From Roseiarcus sp963794655 (GTDB lineage Bacteria > Pseudomonadota > Alphaproteobacteria > Rhizobiales > Beijerinckiaceae), in contig CAWCEV010000006.1 of the NCBI GenBank assembly GCA_963794655.1, positions 1,302,001-1,366,000 of the forward strand: a stretch of 64,000 bases of DNA, read 5' to 3'. Position numbers and translations under genes: made by a program. Positions 17,034 through 26,604 of the stretch are shown in pieces (the first letter of the stretch is position 1; every line of letters starts with the position of its first letter). The notes under the pieces were generated by a model. It saw only the letters and a program-made list of their open reading frames with translations. It searched no databases and was not told the origin of the DNA.

Positions 17034-18152
17034 GTGCCGAACGCTTACCTTCTCACCTCTTTCCTCAACGGCAGCTGGCGCAGGGAATGTCCGCCGCTTT
17101 CTCTCACGCCCGCTGAGGTTGCGCGGGCGGCGCCATTGCTGATCGGTTCGGGCGCCGCGGCGCTGGGATGGCGGCGAATCAAGGACACGCCGGCGCTGAA
17201 GGGCTGCGCAGAGGCGCAGGAGCTATGCCAGTCGGGCCAGATCCTGGCGCTCGAAGACGCCCGCCTCGACCGCGCCCTGGAATTCGTCGCGACCCGGCTG
17301 AACGAAGTCGGCATCGTCCCCTTGATTGCCAAAGGATGGGCGGTCGCCCATTTCTATACGGCGCGCTATCTGCGCGCTTATGGCGACTTCGATCTCTGCG
17401 CGCCGGCGGGCCGGTACGAGCTGGCGCGCGCGACGCTCCTGCGTCTGACGCCCACGCGCTTTCCCGAAAACGATATGGGCGACATATTTGTCGATTGCGG
17501 GCCGGATCTAGGGGGCTGCACGATCGATCTGCATAAGAATTTCGACGCCACCGCGTACACACCCCCGGTCGAGACCCTCCACGCCCGCTCGACCCCGGCT
17601 AAAGCCGGTTCGGCGGATATTCGTCTTCTGGCGTTCGAAGATCATCTGCGTTTCGTCATCATGCATCTATTGAAGCATGGCGCCTGGCGGCCGTCCGGTT
17701 TGTGCGACGTCGCCGCGATGGTCGAGGCCGTTCCGCCGGATTTCGATTGGGACCTCTGCCTCGGCGACGACAAAGTGGCCGCCGGATGGATCGGCGCGAC
17801 GATCATGCTTGCGCATCGGTTGTTGGGATGCAGTCTCGACATGACGCCGCCGGCCCTGCGAGCCGATCCTCCTGCATGGTTCGAACGCGCGGTTTTGCGC
17901 GAATGGGAGGCGCCCTATGCCGGGCGATTCAGGAGTATCACGGCAAGCGCCCTTGCCAAAAATCCTGGTGAGTTCCTTCACATCCTTCACTGGCTACGTG
18001 TGCGCTGGCCGACCCCAGTGGCAGCGTTAATCGAGGCGCGCTCGCCCGTGAACACCCCTCTCCGTCTGCCTGACCAAGTCGCAAGCTTCGCCCGCACTCT
18101 GGTAAGAGGCTCCGCTAAATATCTCAGCTCGACTTTGCAGAGTTTGCGTTGA
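17034..18152 (+). CDS. Nucleotidyltransferase family protein (PF14907-like)
   Basis: 372 aa from GTG 17034. The central part matches the uncharacterised NTP_transf_5 group: VPLIAKGWAVAHFYTARYLR followed by YGDFDLCAPAGRYELA (residues about 98-130), where GDFDL is the metal-binding GDxD element of minimal nucleotidyltransferases. RLLAFEDHLRFVIMHLLKHG then follows, as in this family. Such proteins accompany PqqD/RRE and HprK-like kinases in lasso-peptide and other modification clusters, where they may nucleotidylate a peptide or sugar. Its place two genes after the kinase (with IS630 between) suggests the three were one operon before the insertion. The substrate is not known. Confidence 0.78.
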   Translation: MPNAYLLTSFLNGSWRRECPPLSLTPAEVARAAPLLIGSGAAALGWRRIKDTPALKGCAEAQELCQSGQILALEDARLDRALEFVATRLNEVGIVPLIAKGWAVAHFYTARYLRAYGDFDLCAPAGRYELARATLLRLTPTRFPENDMGDIFVDCGPDLGGCTIDLHKNFDATAYTPPVETLHARSTPAKAGSADIRLLAFEDHLRFVIMHLLKHGAWRPSGLCDVAAMVEAVPPDFDWDLCLGDDKVAAGWIGATIMLAHRLLGCSLDMTPPALRADPPAWFERAVLREWEAPYAGRFRSITASALAKNPGEFLHILHWLRVRWPTPVAALIEARSPVNTPLRLPDQVASFARTLVRGSAKYLSSTLQSLR

Positions 18153-18279
18153 GCAGCAGGACGTCTGGGACGACGCGGAAGGGCAAAGGAGATAACCAAC
18201 GCGCACAGACTGTGGAACCCTCTACCTTTGGAGCTCCCGCACGGGCAACCCGTCTGCCGAGGATCCTCGGAGGACATGA

Positions 18280-18948
18280 TTGGGAAAGTATCGTCGTGGC
18301 GTTTACTCGGTGCTGCGGCGCGCAGCCTGGAGTGGTTTTCTCGGCTTAGCGCTCGTCGGCGCGGTGGCTGGATATGTTTCTTTTGATTCGTTCAGTGTTC
18401 CTTCTCTGGATCGGATCCGCCAAGTATCGGCCGGCGTGGTATTTACCGGCCAGTTTGAACGGGTAGACGTGGGTCTCCATCTCGCCGACGTCGGCGCCGT
18501 GCCGCGACTCTATATCTCTGGCGTGAATGGAAACGCCGGCATAGATCCCGCCCATTTCGTCGATCAGTTCTCGATTCGCAATCCCGACATAGCCGATTTG
18601 CGGCGGCTAGTTGCATGTTGCGTTGAATGGGGCGAACGCGCTGACAATACGTTTCAGAACGCTCAGGGCACCAAATGCTGGGTTGACCGTCGCGGCTTGA
18701 CCGGGCCGCTGCTGCTGATCACCTCTCGACTACATATGGCGCGCGCCATGGCCGCGCTGTCAGGCGCGCTGCCGGACCGTGCAATTGTTCCATATCCCGT
18801 CGAAGATGTAGTCCCCACATTCGGCCGGACGAGGATGCGCGCGTACCTAAAGTATCTCGTCACGATTGTCGCAGCCCGTCTCCCTTTGACCGTTGGTGAG
18901 CAACGTGTGTATGGGCCGTTCGCAGAGGGCTGTCCGAGCACGCTTTAA
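18280..18948 (+). CDS. Membrane-anchored YdcF/DUF218-family protein
   Basis: 222 aa from TTG 18280, with GGAGG seven bases upstream; the nearby ATG 18276 is in another frame. One N-terminal membrane helix (about residues 17-35) is followed by a DUF218 domain: GVVFTGQFERVDVGLHLADV, YISGVNGNAG, ERADNTFQNAQ and LLLITSRLHMARA, matching the family's conserved blocks. DUF218 proteins (SanA, ElyC, YdcF) act in envelope or polysaccharide assembly, with the mechanism unclear. The position right after the nucleotidyltransferase and before the polymerase/ligase gene supports an EPS or peptide-export role. Confidence 0.75.
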   Translation: MGKYRRGVYSVLRRAAWSGFLGLALVGAVAGYVSFDSFSVPSLDRIRQVSAGVVFTGQFERVDVGLHLADVGAVPRLYISGVNGNAGIDPAHFVDQFSIRNPDIADLRRLVACCVEWGERADNTFQNAQGTKCWVDRRGLTGPLLLITSRLHMARAMAALSGALPDRAIVPYPVEDVVPTFGRTRMRAYLKYLVTIVAARLPLTVGEQRVYGPFAEGCPSTL

Positions 18949-19256
18949 TTGGGATTCAAGCTGTAAGAGATCCTCGGGGCGCGCTTCGATACACCTCCCA
19001 AATACCCCAGTCGGACACGCCGGGCCTCCGTCCGTCCCTTCGCTGTCTTGCGCGGTCCGCTGCAAAGTCCGGCGATCGTTGGTCTTCGCGTTTCATTTGC
19101 TGATCGCGACAGTCTGGCGTAATAGGCGGTTAGCTAGGAGCCTGGTCCGGTAACGCAAAAAACGGGCTTTGGAACACTATGAAGTGTTACGAAGACAAGA
19201 TGTCCACTGCATAATATGCTTTTTTCAAGACTTGATTGTGCAGATAGGCTCCTAAC
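18949..19256. other. Intergenic upstream of the O-antigen-ligase-like gene
   Basis: About 308 bases, AT-richer towards 19140-19256 (for example ATAATATGC near 19213), which may hold the promoter of the next gene. No gene or repeat seen. Confidence 0.4.
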
Positions 19257-20651
19257 TTGAGAGATCTGGTGTTTTGGTTTTCCGGCGCCGTACTCGCGGC
19301 GTCGCTCGTGTTCGGGGGCGCCACAAGCCAGGGTCTGATTTCCGAAGCAGTTCCGGAGCTGATGTCCTTGCCGCTGCTCGCCTTGGCGCTGCCCCGCGCT
19401 CTGCCTTACTTAAAGAGTTTCCCCTCCGCGCTCGCCCTCGTCGTTGGGGTCATAGCCCTGCCGTGCCTCCAGCTGATCCCGCTGCCGCCGGAATTGTGGA
19501 AGGCCTTGCCCGGCCGGGATTTCGTCGCGGAGATTCTGACGACCGCCCAAGCGCCGATATCGTGGAGGCCGATTTCTCTAATCCCGAGCGAGACTTGGCG
19601 CGCCTTGCTGTCAGCGCTCCCGTCGATCGCCCTATTCTTGGCGACCCTAAGCCTCGGGCGGGATGCGCGACGACGCTTGCTGCTCGTGGCGCTAGCGATC
19701 GGAGTCGCGAGCGCGCTGCTTGGAATGTTCCAGGTGCTCGGCGGCGGCCCGTATTTCTATACTTTCACCAACGTCGGGACGGCCGTCGGCTTTTTCGCCA
19801 ACCATAACCATCTCGCTGCTTTAGAATATGCGCTATTGCCTTTAGGCGCCGCGGCGCTGGCGGAAACGCAGACGCCGTCTCCGGCTATTTTGGCTGCGAT
19901 CCTCAGCGCCGTCGCGTCTGCGCTCTTGTTTGCGCTAACCTTGACATCCTCGCGATCGGCACTGATCCTTGGCGGCGTTTCGGCCGCGGCGACGCTTGCG
20001 TTCGTCTTAACCCCGGAGCTCACAGTCCTGGGCCGTCGTCGCTCGCTCGCGTTGATTGCGGCGTTTGCGCTTGCGGTTTTGCCCATCGCTATAGGCTTTG
20101 GGCTATTGCGTATTTTTTCGCGGTTTGAAAAGCAAGATCTTGGCGAAGATCTTCGATGGATCATCGCGGCAAACACTTGGGCCGGGTTAAGGAGTTACTT
20201 TCCGGTTGGAGCGGGCCTAGGCACCTTTCCTAGCGTCTATCCGCTTCACGAACGAGCGGCGGATCTTTTGCCCGACCTCGTCAACCGCGCCCACGACGAT
20301 GGGCTCGAGACGCTGTTTGAAGGAGGTGCGGGGTCCCTGCTACTTTTGCTGGGCTTCATCGCCTGGCTCGGCGTGTCGACATATGGCGCCTTTGTCCGCG
20401 AAGACGCCGTTAAAGGGCGACAGGCCCGCGCGGGGGTGATTGCGATGTGGCTTTTGCTCCTCCATTCGCTTTGGGACTATCCGCTGCGCACAATCGCGTT
20501 GGAAACCCTTTTTTGCTTCTGCGCTGCGCTGCAATTTGCCCCGCCCGCGCCTCGCGGTTTTCGCTTCCGCAGAAGCGGCCGAGGAGAAGCAGATCGGGTC
20601 GCGCACAATACTCGGCACTTGCCTGTGGCGCAACACGCCTCGTATAGCTGA
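19257..20651 (+). CDS. O-antigen ligase / Wzy-type polymerase, multi-pass membrane protein
   Basis: 464 aa from TTG 19257. About ten to twelve hydrophobic segments cover most of the protein. The Wzy_C family signature is seen at GFFANHNHLAALEYALLPLG (about residues 178-197) and in the later periplasmic loop WAGLRSYFPVGAGLGTFPSVYPL. These proteins either polymerise lipid-linked repeat units or ligate chains to an acceptor; the sequence cannot separate the two. It is followed by the antiterminator and precursor genes of the EPS locus, so a polymerase role is likely. An EpsG-type polymerase at 57968 may serve a second chain. Confidence 0.83.
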   Translation: MRDLVFWFSGAVLAASLVFGGATSQGLISEAVPELMSLPLLALALPRALPYLKSFPSALALVVGVIALPCLQLIPLPPELWKALPGRDFVAEILTTAQAPISWRPISLIPSETWRALLSALPSIALFLATLSLGRDARRRLLLVALAIGVASALLGMFQVLGGGPYFYTFTNVGTAVGFFANHNHLAALEYALLPLGAAALAETQTPSPAILAAILSAVASALLFALTLTSSRSALILGGVSAAATLAFVLTPELTVLGRRRSLALIAAFALAVLPIAIGFGLLRIFSRFEKQDLGEDLRWIIAANTWAGLRSYFPVGAGLGTFPSVYPLHERAADLLPDLVNRAHDDGLETLFEGGAGSLLLLLGFIAWLGVSTYGAFVREDAVKGRQARAGVIAMWLLLLHSLWDYPLRTIALETLFCFCAALQFAPPAPRGFRFRRSGRGEADRVAHNTRHLPVAQHASYS

Positions 20652-20815
20652 TGGAAGTTGCTTGAGCTTGACGCTCCGAGTCGAAAATTACACGGAATCT
20701 TCAGCGGGATTTAACTTTGTTGCTCATACAGGAGACTCAGGATAACGTCCGCGCGGCATGGAAATAGGCGGGGTTCATTCATGAGCCGAGACAAGGCTAC
20801 GAGACGAAATTGGCT

Positions 20816-21433
20816 ATGCCTTTCAAGAGGTTCGATCCGGCGTCAAGCCAAGGTTTTGAGATTGGAGTTGTCGAATTGACGGTTGCCGCACGCGCTGCGG
20901 GCGCTGGTGAGCCCAGCGACGGCCTGAAACTACAGGGCCGAGAGCAGTGGTACGTCGCGCAGACATTGCACCACCGGGAGAAGGTTGCCGAACTTCACCT
21001 TCGGGCACAAGGTTTCCGTAGTTTCTTCCCGCAATTCCGTAGAACAGTTCGTCACGCGCGGAAGCTACGCGAGGTGGTGGCTCCCGTCTTTCCGGGTTAC
21101 ATCTTCGTCATCTTCGACACGGAACGGGATCGCTGGCATTCTATTAACGGCACGATTGGGGTTGCGCGGCTGCTCACCGCCCTGAAACGGCCCGTACCGG
21201 TTCCCGGCGACGTCGTCCAGGCCGTTATCGGAGCGATCGACGTCTCCGGCTGTGTCGTTTTGGGCGCCAACCTACGCGTTGGGCAGGTCGTGCGGGTTGT
21301 GGCAGGTCCGTTTGTGGGCGGCCTCGGCGTGTTGGAGCGGCTCGACGGCAAGGGCCGTGTTCGGTTATTGCTGAACATTATGGGCGGCCAAGCGTCGCTC
21401 ATTATTGATCGGGCCGACTTAGCGGCGGCGTGA
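20816..21433 (+). CDS. NusG/RfaH-like transcription antiterminator
   Basis: 205 aa from ATG 20816 (TTG 20810 also in frame). The NGN domain is visible at EQWYVAQTLHHREKVAELHL and VFPGYIFVIFD (residues about 42-105). A C-terminal KOW motif at VRVVAGPFVGGLGVLERLDG (about 158-177) follows. Specialised NusG paralogs bind RNA polymerase and let it read through long polysaccharide operons. It lies just before the long run of EPS genes (21.7-44 kb), the expected place for such an operon-specific factor. An ops-like loading sequence was not identified. Confidence 0.85.
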   Translation: MPFKRFDPASSQGFEIGVVELTVAARAAGAGEPSDGLKLQGREQWYVAQTLHHREKVAELHLRAQGFRSFFPQFRRTVRHARKLREVVAPVFPGYIFVIFDTERDRWHSINGTIGVARLLTALKRPVPVPGDVVQAVIGAIDVSGCVVLGANLRVGQVVRVVAGPFVGGLGVLERLDGKGRVRLLLNIMGGQASLIIDRADLAAA

Positions 21434-21713
21434 TCCTCGGTCGCGCCACGCGTCGTTCGACTTCGGAGAAGGGATTTCACCCGAAGTGCGGCAGCATGCG
21501 AATTTTGCGGCGGCCCGGTCGCTTGAAGCGCTGAAGGCAGGCCGCTTGAAATATCCGATGAGCAGATTGGTGCCGCAAAGCGCTTGGGTTTCAGCTCGGA
21601 AGGAGCTCCATCTCGTACGCTGGCTCTAGGAGTCCGCACGCAAATGCGCGCGCGAGTTGGATCTGCAGTGGAATACCATGGGCTGAAGACCGGACGCTTC
21701 TCCAAATCCGCGG

Positions 21714-23018
21714 ATGAGAAAAACTCGAGTGATGATTTCAGCGCACAGTTTAAGTAACGCGAGGATCGGTGTCATTGGGCTCGGTTATGTTGGCCTGCCC
21801 CTGGCCGTCGAATTTGCCAAGAAACACGATGTCATAGGCTTCGACGTCGACGCCAGACGCATCGAAGCGCTGAAGACGGGTCGAGACTCGACGCTCGAAG
21901 TGCCCGAAGATGAGATCCGTGCCGCGAAGCGCTTGCGTTTCGCGCACGAGCTCGCCGATCTTGCCGACTGCAACGTGTACATTGTCACCGTTCCAACGCC
22001 GATCGACCCACACAAACGTCCCGACCTCACGCACCTAATCAAAGCTTCGTACACGGTCGGCAAAGTACTCAAGGTCGGGGATATCGTCATTTATAAATCA
22101 ACAGTCTATCCGGGTTCCACTGAGGAGGACTGCGTTCCAATCTTGGAACAAGCCTCTGGCCTGAGATTCAATGAGCATTTTTTCGCCGGTTACAGCCCAG
22201 AGCGCATCAACCCAGGCGACAAGCTGCATCGCGTGGGGACGATCAAGAAGGTCACGTCAGGCTCAACTCCTGAGATCGCCGAGTTCGTCGACGCCCTCTA
22301 TGCCGAAATCATCACCGCGGGGACGCACAAGGCGCCAAGCATCAAGGTCGCCGAAGCTGCGAAAGTGATTGAAAACACACAACGGGATCTTAACATTGCG
22401 CTGATCAACGAACTCGCGATAATCTTTAATCGGATAGGCATCGACACCGAAGACGTTTTGCTAGCGGCCGGCACAAAATGGAACTTTTTGCCATTTCGTC
22501 CTGGCTTGGTCGGCGGTCACTGCATCGGCGTCGACCCTTATTATCTGACATACAAGGCAGAAGCGGTCGGTTATCACCCCGAGATTATTCTCGCCGGGCG
22601 GCGACTAAACGACAGCATGGGCGCCTATGTCGGCTCCCAAATGATCAAAGCTCTGTTGAAGCGGCGCATCCAAATCGTCGGCGCGAAAGTCTTGGTTATG
22701 GGTCTCGCCTTCAAGGAAAACTGCCCCAATTCGCGGAACACCGGTGTGGTCGACATCGTGCGCGAACTCGCCACCTATAATCTCTCTGCCGACGTGTTCG
22801 ATCCTTGGGTCAGTGAAGAGGAAGCACAGCGTGAACACGGCTTGTCGTTAGTTGAGGAGCCGGCTGTGGATGCGTATGATGGAATCATTCTTGCCGTTGC
22901 TCACCACCAGTTTCGTGATATGGGGGCCCAGCGCATCCGAGCCTTTGGCAAGAAAGCGGTCGTTATTTATGATTTGAAATATGTCCTTGAGCCAGGTGAG
23001 GCGGACATACGGCTTTAG
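21714..23018 (+). CDS. tviB: UDP-N-acetyl-hexosamine 6-dehydrogenase (TviB/WbpA type)
   Basis: 434 aa from ATG 21714 (ATG 21732 also possible). It has the Rossmann start IGVIGLGYVGLPLAVEFAKK, the acidic loop IGFDVD, the central STVYPGSTEEDC and GYSPERINPGD, and the catalytic Cys in GGHCIGVDPYYLT (about C269). The C-terminal UDP-binding domain follows (VMGLAFKENCPNSRNTGVVD). The PERINPGD and FKENCPN blocks are characteristic of the TviB/WbpA/WbpO group, which oxidises UDP-GlcNAc or UDP-GalNAc to the uronic acid using two NAD+. Its usual partner epimerase (TviC/WbpP) survives only as a fragment at about 41650. A short fragment of this gene recurs near 24232. Confidence 0.88.
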   Translation: MRKTRVMISAHSLSNARIGVIGLGYVGLPLAVEFAKKHDVIGFDVDARRIEALKTGRDSTLEVPEDEIRAAKRLRFAHELADLADCNVYIVTVPTPIDPHKRPDLTHLIKASYTVGKVLKVGDIVIYKSTVYPGSTEEDCVPILEQASGLRFNEHFFAGYSPERINPGDKLHRVGTIKKVTSGSTPEIAEFVDALYAEIITAGTHKAPSIKVAEAAKVIENTQRDLNIALINELAIIFNRIGIDTEDVLLAAGTKWNFLPFRPGLVGGHCIGVDPYYLTYKAEAVGYHPEIILAGRRLNDSMGAYVGSQMIKALLKRRIQIVGAKVLVMGLAFKENCPNSRNTGVVDIVRELATYNLSADVFDPWVSEEEAQREHGLSLVEEPAVDAYDGIILAVAHHQFRDMGAQRIRAFGKKAVVIYDLKYVLEPGEADIRL

Positions 23019-23229
23019 GAGGTCGAGTTGTGTTGGAAGTTGCTGGCGAACCTTCGACTTGCAACAGAATCGGGGTCATGTAACGAGCTCGGGCTCTCAG
23101 CCCACTGTCTGTCGACGGCCTGCCCGCACCTTCGTGCTCCCGGCGCCCCGTGTCCAGGATGGGCTCACCATATCGCCATCTCCCTTTCGGAAACAGGCGG
23201 ACAGCAAGGCGCCGACGGATCACATACCG

Positions 23230-23475
23230 GATAACGGGCAGGTCGAGCGGATGAACCGCACAATCAAAGAAGCGACCGTCAAACGCTATTTCTACGACAC
23301 GCACGATCAACTGCGCGTCCACCTGCACGACTTCGTCAACGCCTACAACTTCGCTCGCAGGCTCAAGACCCTCCGTGGCCTCACACCCTACGAGTTCATC
23401 TGCAAAGCCTGGACTTCACAGCCCGAAAGATTCAAAACTAACCCGCTCCATCAAAGCCCGGGACTAAACATCTAG
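23230..23475 (+). pseudogene. IS481-type transposase C-terminal remnant
   Basis: The frame ending at 23475 reads DNGQVERMNRTIKEATVKRY, then LHDFVNAYNFARRLKTLRGL and PYEFICKAW, the end of an IS481/integrase-core transposase after the catalytic Glu region. No upstream catalytic Asp region is present in frame. It lies directly downstream of the dehydrogenase gene and starts a stretch of gene debris up to 24.4 kb. Confidence 0.65.
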
Positions 23476-23486
23476 TCAGTCACCCT

Positions 23487-24106
23487 ATGCCAGACAACCC
23501 ACCTTTCAATCTATTTGCCTGGCAACTCCTCTTCACTTTGGCATCTCTCTTGCGCCGCTGCTTTTCCCCGTGGCGTGCACCGACCATCAGTTGCGCTTCT
23601 CGCGTTCAGCGCCTCGATGGTCTTTGCGGCCGCGGTCGTCAAAACCAACGCCCTCGGGATCGCCCCCAGCCTAAGCGACGCTACCTTCGCCCATCTCGAC
23701 GTCTCAGACACAAACCTCGGATTCGCGCGTCTCGTCCATTTTCTTGCTCTTGCTTATCTTGTCGCTGCCGCCTCTAGCCGCATTGGCCTTATTGCGCGCT
23801 TTGTTCGCAAGGTGCCGGGCCAGACGTTGCAAGCGCTCGGCCGAAACAGCCTTGCTGTGTTCGCGGCGGGATTACTGTTGTCCTCCGTCGGGCGGGCTGT
23901 AATCGAGGCAGCCGCGTTACAGGATCTCCGGTGCTCCGCTTGACGGCATTCGAATGGCGTGCGTTCTGACAAGCGTCACTCTTCTTGTAGGCTTCGGCTT
24001 CTGGATCGACCGAAACGCCTCCAGCCTGAAGTTCGCCAATTGGCTTCGAATCTACAACCGCAGTGCAGCTCCCCCGCATGTGAAGGCCGCGCAGGTAGGA
24101 ACGTGA
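23487..24106 (+). pseudogene. Broken OpgC-like acyltransferase gene
   Basis: Pieces in two frames match the C-terminal half of the intact OpgC-like protein at 45880-47016. The first reads MPDNPPFNLFAWQLLFT (23487). A frameshifted continuation at about 23590-23940 has LLAFSASMVFAAAVVKTNAL and GQTLQALGRNSLAVFAAGLL. Another frame then reads RMACVLTSVTLLVGFGFWID (from about 23953). The N-terminal half is absent. The DNA is clearly diverged from the intact copy, so this is a relative rather than a recent duplicate. Confidence 0.75.
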
Positions 24107-24300
24107 TGAGCTCGTGGATCGCCTGCTCGGCCTCCGGACGCGGGCCAGCGTTCCCATGGTCGATCACAGTGTCGCCGAACCCGCCTGGCGGTTTGCGGAT
24201 GTCGATGAAAATTCGCGATCGTCGGGGGTGCGCCCGTGCTGGTGATGGGTCTAGCGTACAAGGAAAACTGCCCAAATATCCGCAATACCGCGACGTCGAC
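24107..24300 (+). pseudogene. Fragments of asnB and of a TviB-type dehydrogenase
   Basis: Bases about 24118-24225 resemble part of the intact asnB (25985-26085): RASVPMVDHSVAEPAWRF corresponds to TRVPMLDHRVAETAWRL, and GATGTCGATGAAAATTCGCG is nearly the same DNA. Right after, 24232-24290 reads VLVMGLAYKENCPNIRNTA, matching VLVMGLAFKENCPNSRNTG of the dehydrogenase at 21714. The order is scrambled relative to the intact genes, so these are recombination debris. Confidence 0.65.
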
Positions 24301-24410
24301 ATCCCGCGAAGAATTCCTAAGACTGGTCGGCTCGGTGTTCGCAAAGACGCCCGTCAACGGTTCGGTCTCGGGCACCGCGCCAGCTGAGAAAGCAAAAGAA
24401 AAGTCAACAA

Positions 24411-26372
24411 ATGTGCGGTCTGTCTGGAATACTGATGGCATCTACTCGCGGCGACTTACACTCGCGCATTGATGCAATGACATTGGCTTTGCGTCATCGC
24501 GGCCCCGACGCCGGCGCGATTTTTGTGGACGACGAGGCGGGCGTCGCGCTCGGCCACCGGCGTCTTGCCATTATCGATCTGTCCGAACGGGGCGCGCAGC
24601 CCATGCATTCGGAACGTGGGCGCTATGTCCTCACGTTCAACGGGGAAATTTACAATCATCTGAGGCTTCGCAGGGAGCTGGAAGAGAGCGGACCTGTCCG
24701 CTGGCGCGGGACTTCGGACACCGAAACCCTGCTCGCAGGTTTTTCGGCTTGGGGCGTCAACGCAACTCTAGAAAAAGCCGTCGGTATGTTCGCCTTTGGG
24801 CTCTGGGATCGCGCTGAGCGACGCTTGACTCTGGCCCGCGACCGTTTCGGCGAGAAGCCGCTTTATTACGGCTTTATCGGGCGGGGCAGGGCGACGACCT
24901 TCGTGTTCGGCTCGGAATTGAAGGCGTTGCGCGCTCACCCCGAGTTCGATAACAAAATAGACCGTAGCGCCCTCGCGCTTTTTCTGCGCTTTTGCTACGT
25001 GCCAGCGCCTTATTCGATTTATGAAGATATTTTCAAGCTTGAGCCGGGTTCAACTCTCACGCTTGCACCGGACGAAATCCTTTTGCGGGGGCGCCGCGTC
25101 GAAGCATATTGGCGCTATGAGGACGTAGCCGCGGCGGGTCTCTCAAACCCGTTACAGGACGAGCGCGAGGGGCTTGAGGCGCTTGAATCCGTGCTTCGCG
25201 AAGCCGTATCGCTGCAACTTGTCGCAGATGTGCCAGTTGGCGCTTTTCTTTCCGGCGGGATCGATTCCTCGACAATTGTCGCGCTGATGCAGGCGCAATC
25301 GAGCCGCCCGGTGCAGACGTTCACAGTCGGTTTCGACGAGGCCGGCTTTGACGAAGCACCGCACGCGAAGGAGGTCGCGCTCTATCTTGGCACGGAACAT
25401 TGCGCGATACGGGTCACCCCAAACGAGACGCGTGCGGTCATTCCAAAACTTCCCACGACCTATGATGAGCCTTTCGCGGATAGTTCTCAAATTCCAATGA
25501 GCATTGTTTGCGCGATGGCACGCAGGTCGGTCACGGTAGCGCTTTCCGGCGACGCAGGTGATGAAATGCTCGGCGGCTACAACCGCTATGCCATCGGCCC
25601 GAAGCTATGGCGCCGACTCGCCACGGCGCCGCCGGCATTGCGCCAACTCTTGGGAGCGGGTGCGACGCGCATGCCCAATTGGGGTTGGGCCGCGCTGTTG
25701 CAAACACCTGGATTGGGCAAGAGCCTCCTGCCTTTCAAGGATAAAGCTTATAAGCTTGGGCCTGCGCTGGGCGCAATGCGTGACGTCAATGATCTTTACA
25801 AGGCCCTGGTCACAGAATGGACCGCAGGTGCAGTGCCGGCACATGGTGCGGTGGCTGCGCCGACGCAGCTTGATGACATGGACTTTGCGGGTGGGATCAG
25901 CGAGCCGTCACATCGCATGATGTTGCTCGACGGCGTAACCTATCTGCCGGATGACATATTGGTTAAGGTCGACCGCGCGGCGATGGCTGTCAGCCTCGAA
26001 ACCCGCGTTCCTATGCTCGATCACCGTGTCGCCGAAACTGCCTGGCGGCTGCCGCTGTCGATGAAAATTCGCGATGGTCGCGGCAAGTGGGCGTTGAGGC
26101 AGATCCTGTACAAGCATGTTCCCAAGCGACTTGTCGAGCGGCCCAAGGCCGGGTTCGCTATCCCCATCGGACAATGGCTGCGCGGGCCGTTGCGCGATTG
26201 GGGCGAATCGCTGCTTTCCGAAACTCGTTTGAAAAGCGAGGGATACCTCGATAGTGGCGAAGTGCTTAATCTTTGGCGGGATCATTGCTCTGGCCGCCGG
26301 GATTACGCGAGTCGGCTGTGGAACCTGTTGAGTTTTCAGGCTTGGGTTTCTGCCCAAAACTTAGCGTCGTAA
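24411..26372 (+). CDS. asnB: Asparagine synthase (glutamine-hydrolysing) / amidotransferase
   Basis: 653 aa from ATG 24411, giving the required N-terminal nucleophile Cys2 in MCGLSGIL. The class II glutamine amidotransferase domain spans about 1-190 (RHRGPDA, HRRLAIIDLS, NGEIYN). The synthase domain follows, with the PP-loop ATP motif FLSGGIDSSTIVALM near residue 280, DEPFADSSQIP, SGDAGDEMLGGYNRY and VDRAAMAVSLETRVPMLDH. Reaction: amide transfer from glutamine to an ATP-activated carboxylate. In EPS loci such enzymes may amidate uronic acids instead of aspartate, and the dehydrogenase upstream would supply a uronic acid. Lasso-peptide cyclases belong to the same fold, but this has the intact glutaminase domain of AsnB. 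Confidence 0.9.
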   Translation: MCGLSGILMASTRGDLHSRIDAMTLALRHRGPDAGAIFVDDEAGVALGHRRLAIIDLSERGAQPMHSERGRYVLTFNGEIYNHLRLRRELEESGPVRWRGTSDTETLLAGFSAWGVNATLEKAVGMFAFGLWDRAERRLTLARDRFGEKPLYYGFIGRGRATTFVFGSELKALRAHPEFDNKIDRSALALFLRFCYVPAPYSIYEDIFKLEPGSTLTLAPDEILLRGRRVEAYWRYEDVAAAGLSNPLQDEREGLEALESVLREAVSLQLVADVPVGAFLSGGIDSSTIVALMQAQSSRPVQTFTVGFDEAGFDEAPHAKEVALYLGTEHCAIRVTPNETRAVIPKLPTTYDEPFADSSQIPMSIVCAMARRSVTVALSGDAGDEMLGGYNRYAIGPKLWRRLATAPPALRQLLGAGATRMPNWGWAALLQTPGLGKSLLPFKDKAYKLGPALGAMRDVNDLYKALVTEWTAGAVPAHGAVAAPTQLDDMDFAGGISEPSHRMMLLDGVTYLPDDILVKVDRAAMAVSLETRVPMLDHRVAETAWRLPLSMKIRDGRGKWALRQILYKHVPKRLVERPKAGFAIPIGQWLRGPLRDWGESLLSETRLKSEGYLDSGEVLNLWRDHCSGRRDYASRLWNLLSFQAWVSAQNLAS

Positions 26373-26604
26373 CAGGCCAAGTGCAATCGTCTATGGATCG
26401 TTTGCCACGTTTGCGACTGCTGACGTTTCCTTACGAGACACGGTACGTTCTGTTTCAGGAATGGGTGCTTTTAGTGGGACGAGAACTGTTAGTGTTGCGA
26501 GAAATCATGTTTGACTTTTTGATGCCCACAATTTGGAGAAGGTGTGTCGCGCGTTCTAATTGGCAATCAAGGGCTCTGGGTTTTCTTAGATCTGCGTGTC
26601 CTCT

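Noticed and set aside
24411..26372. Lasso-peptide cyclase (C protein)
   Set aside because: The protein keeps Cys2 and the full glutaminase domain of AsnB, and no lasso precursor or B2 protease is nearby.
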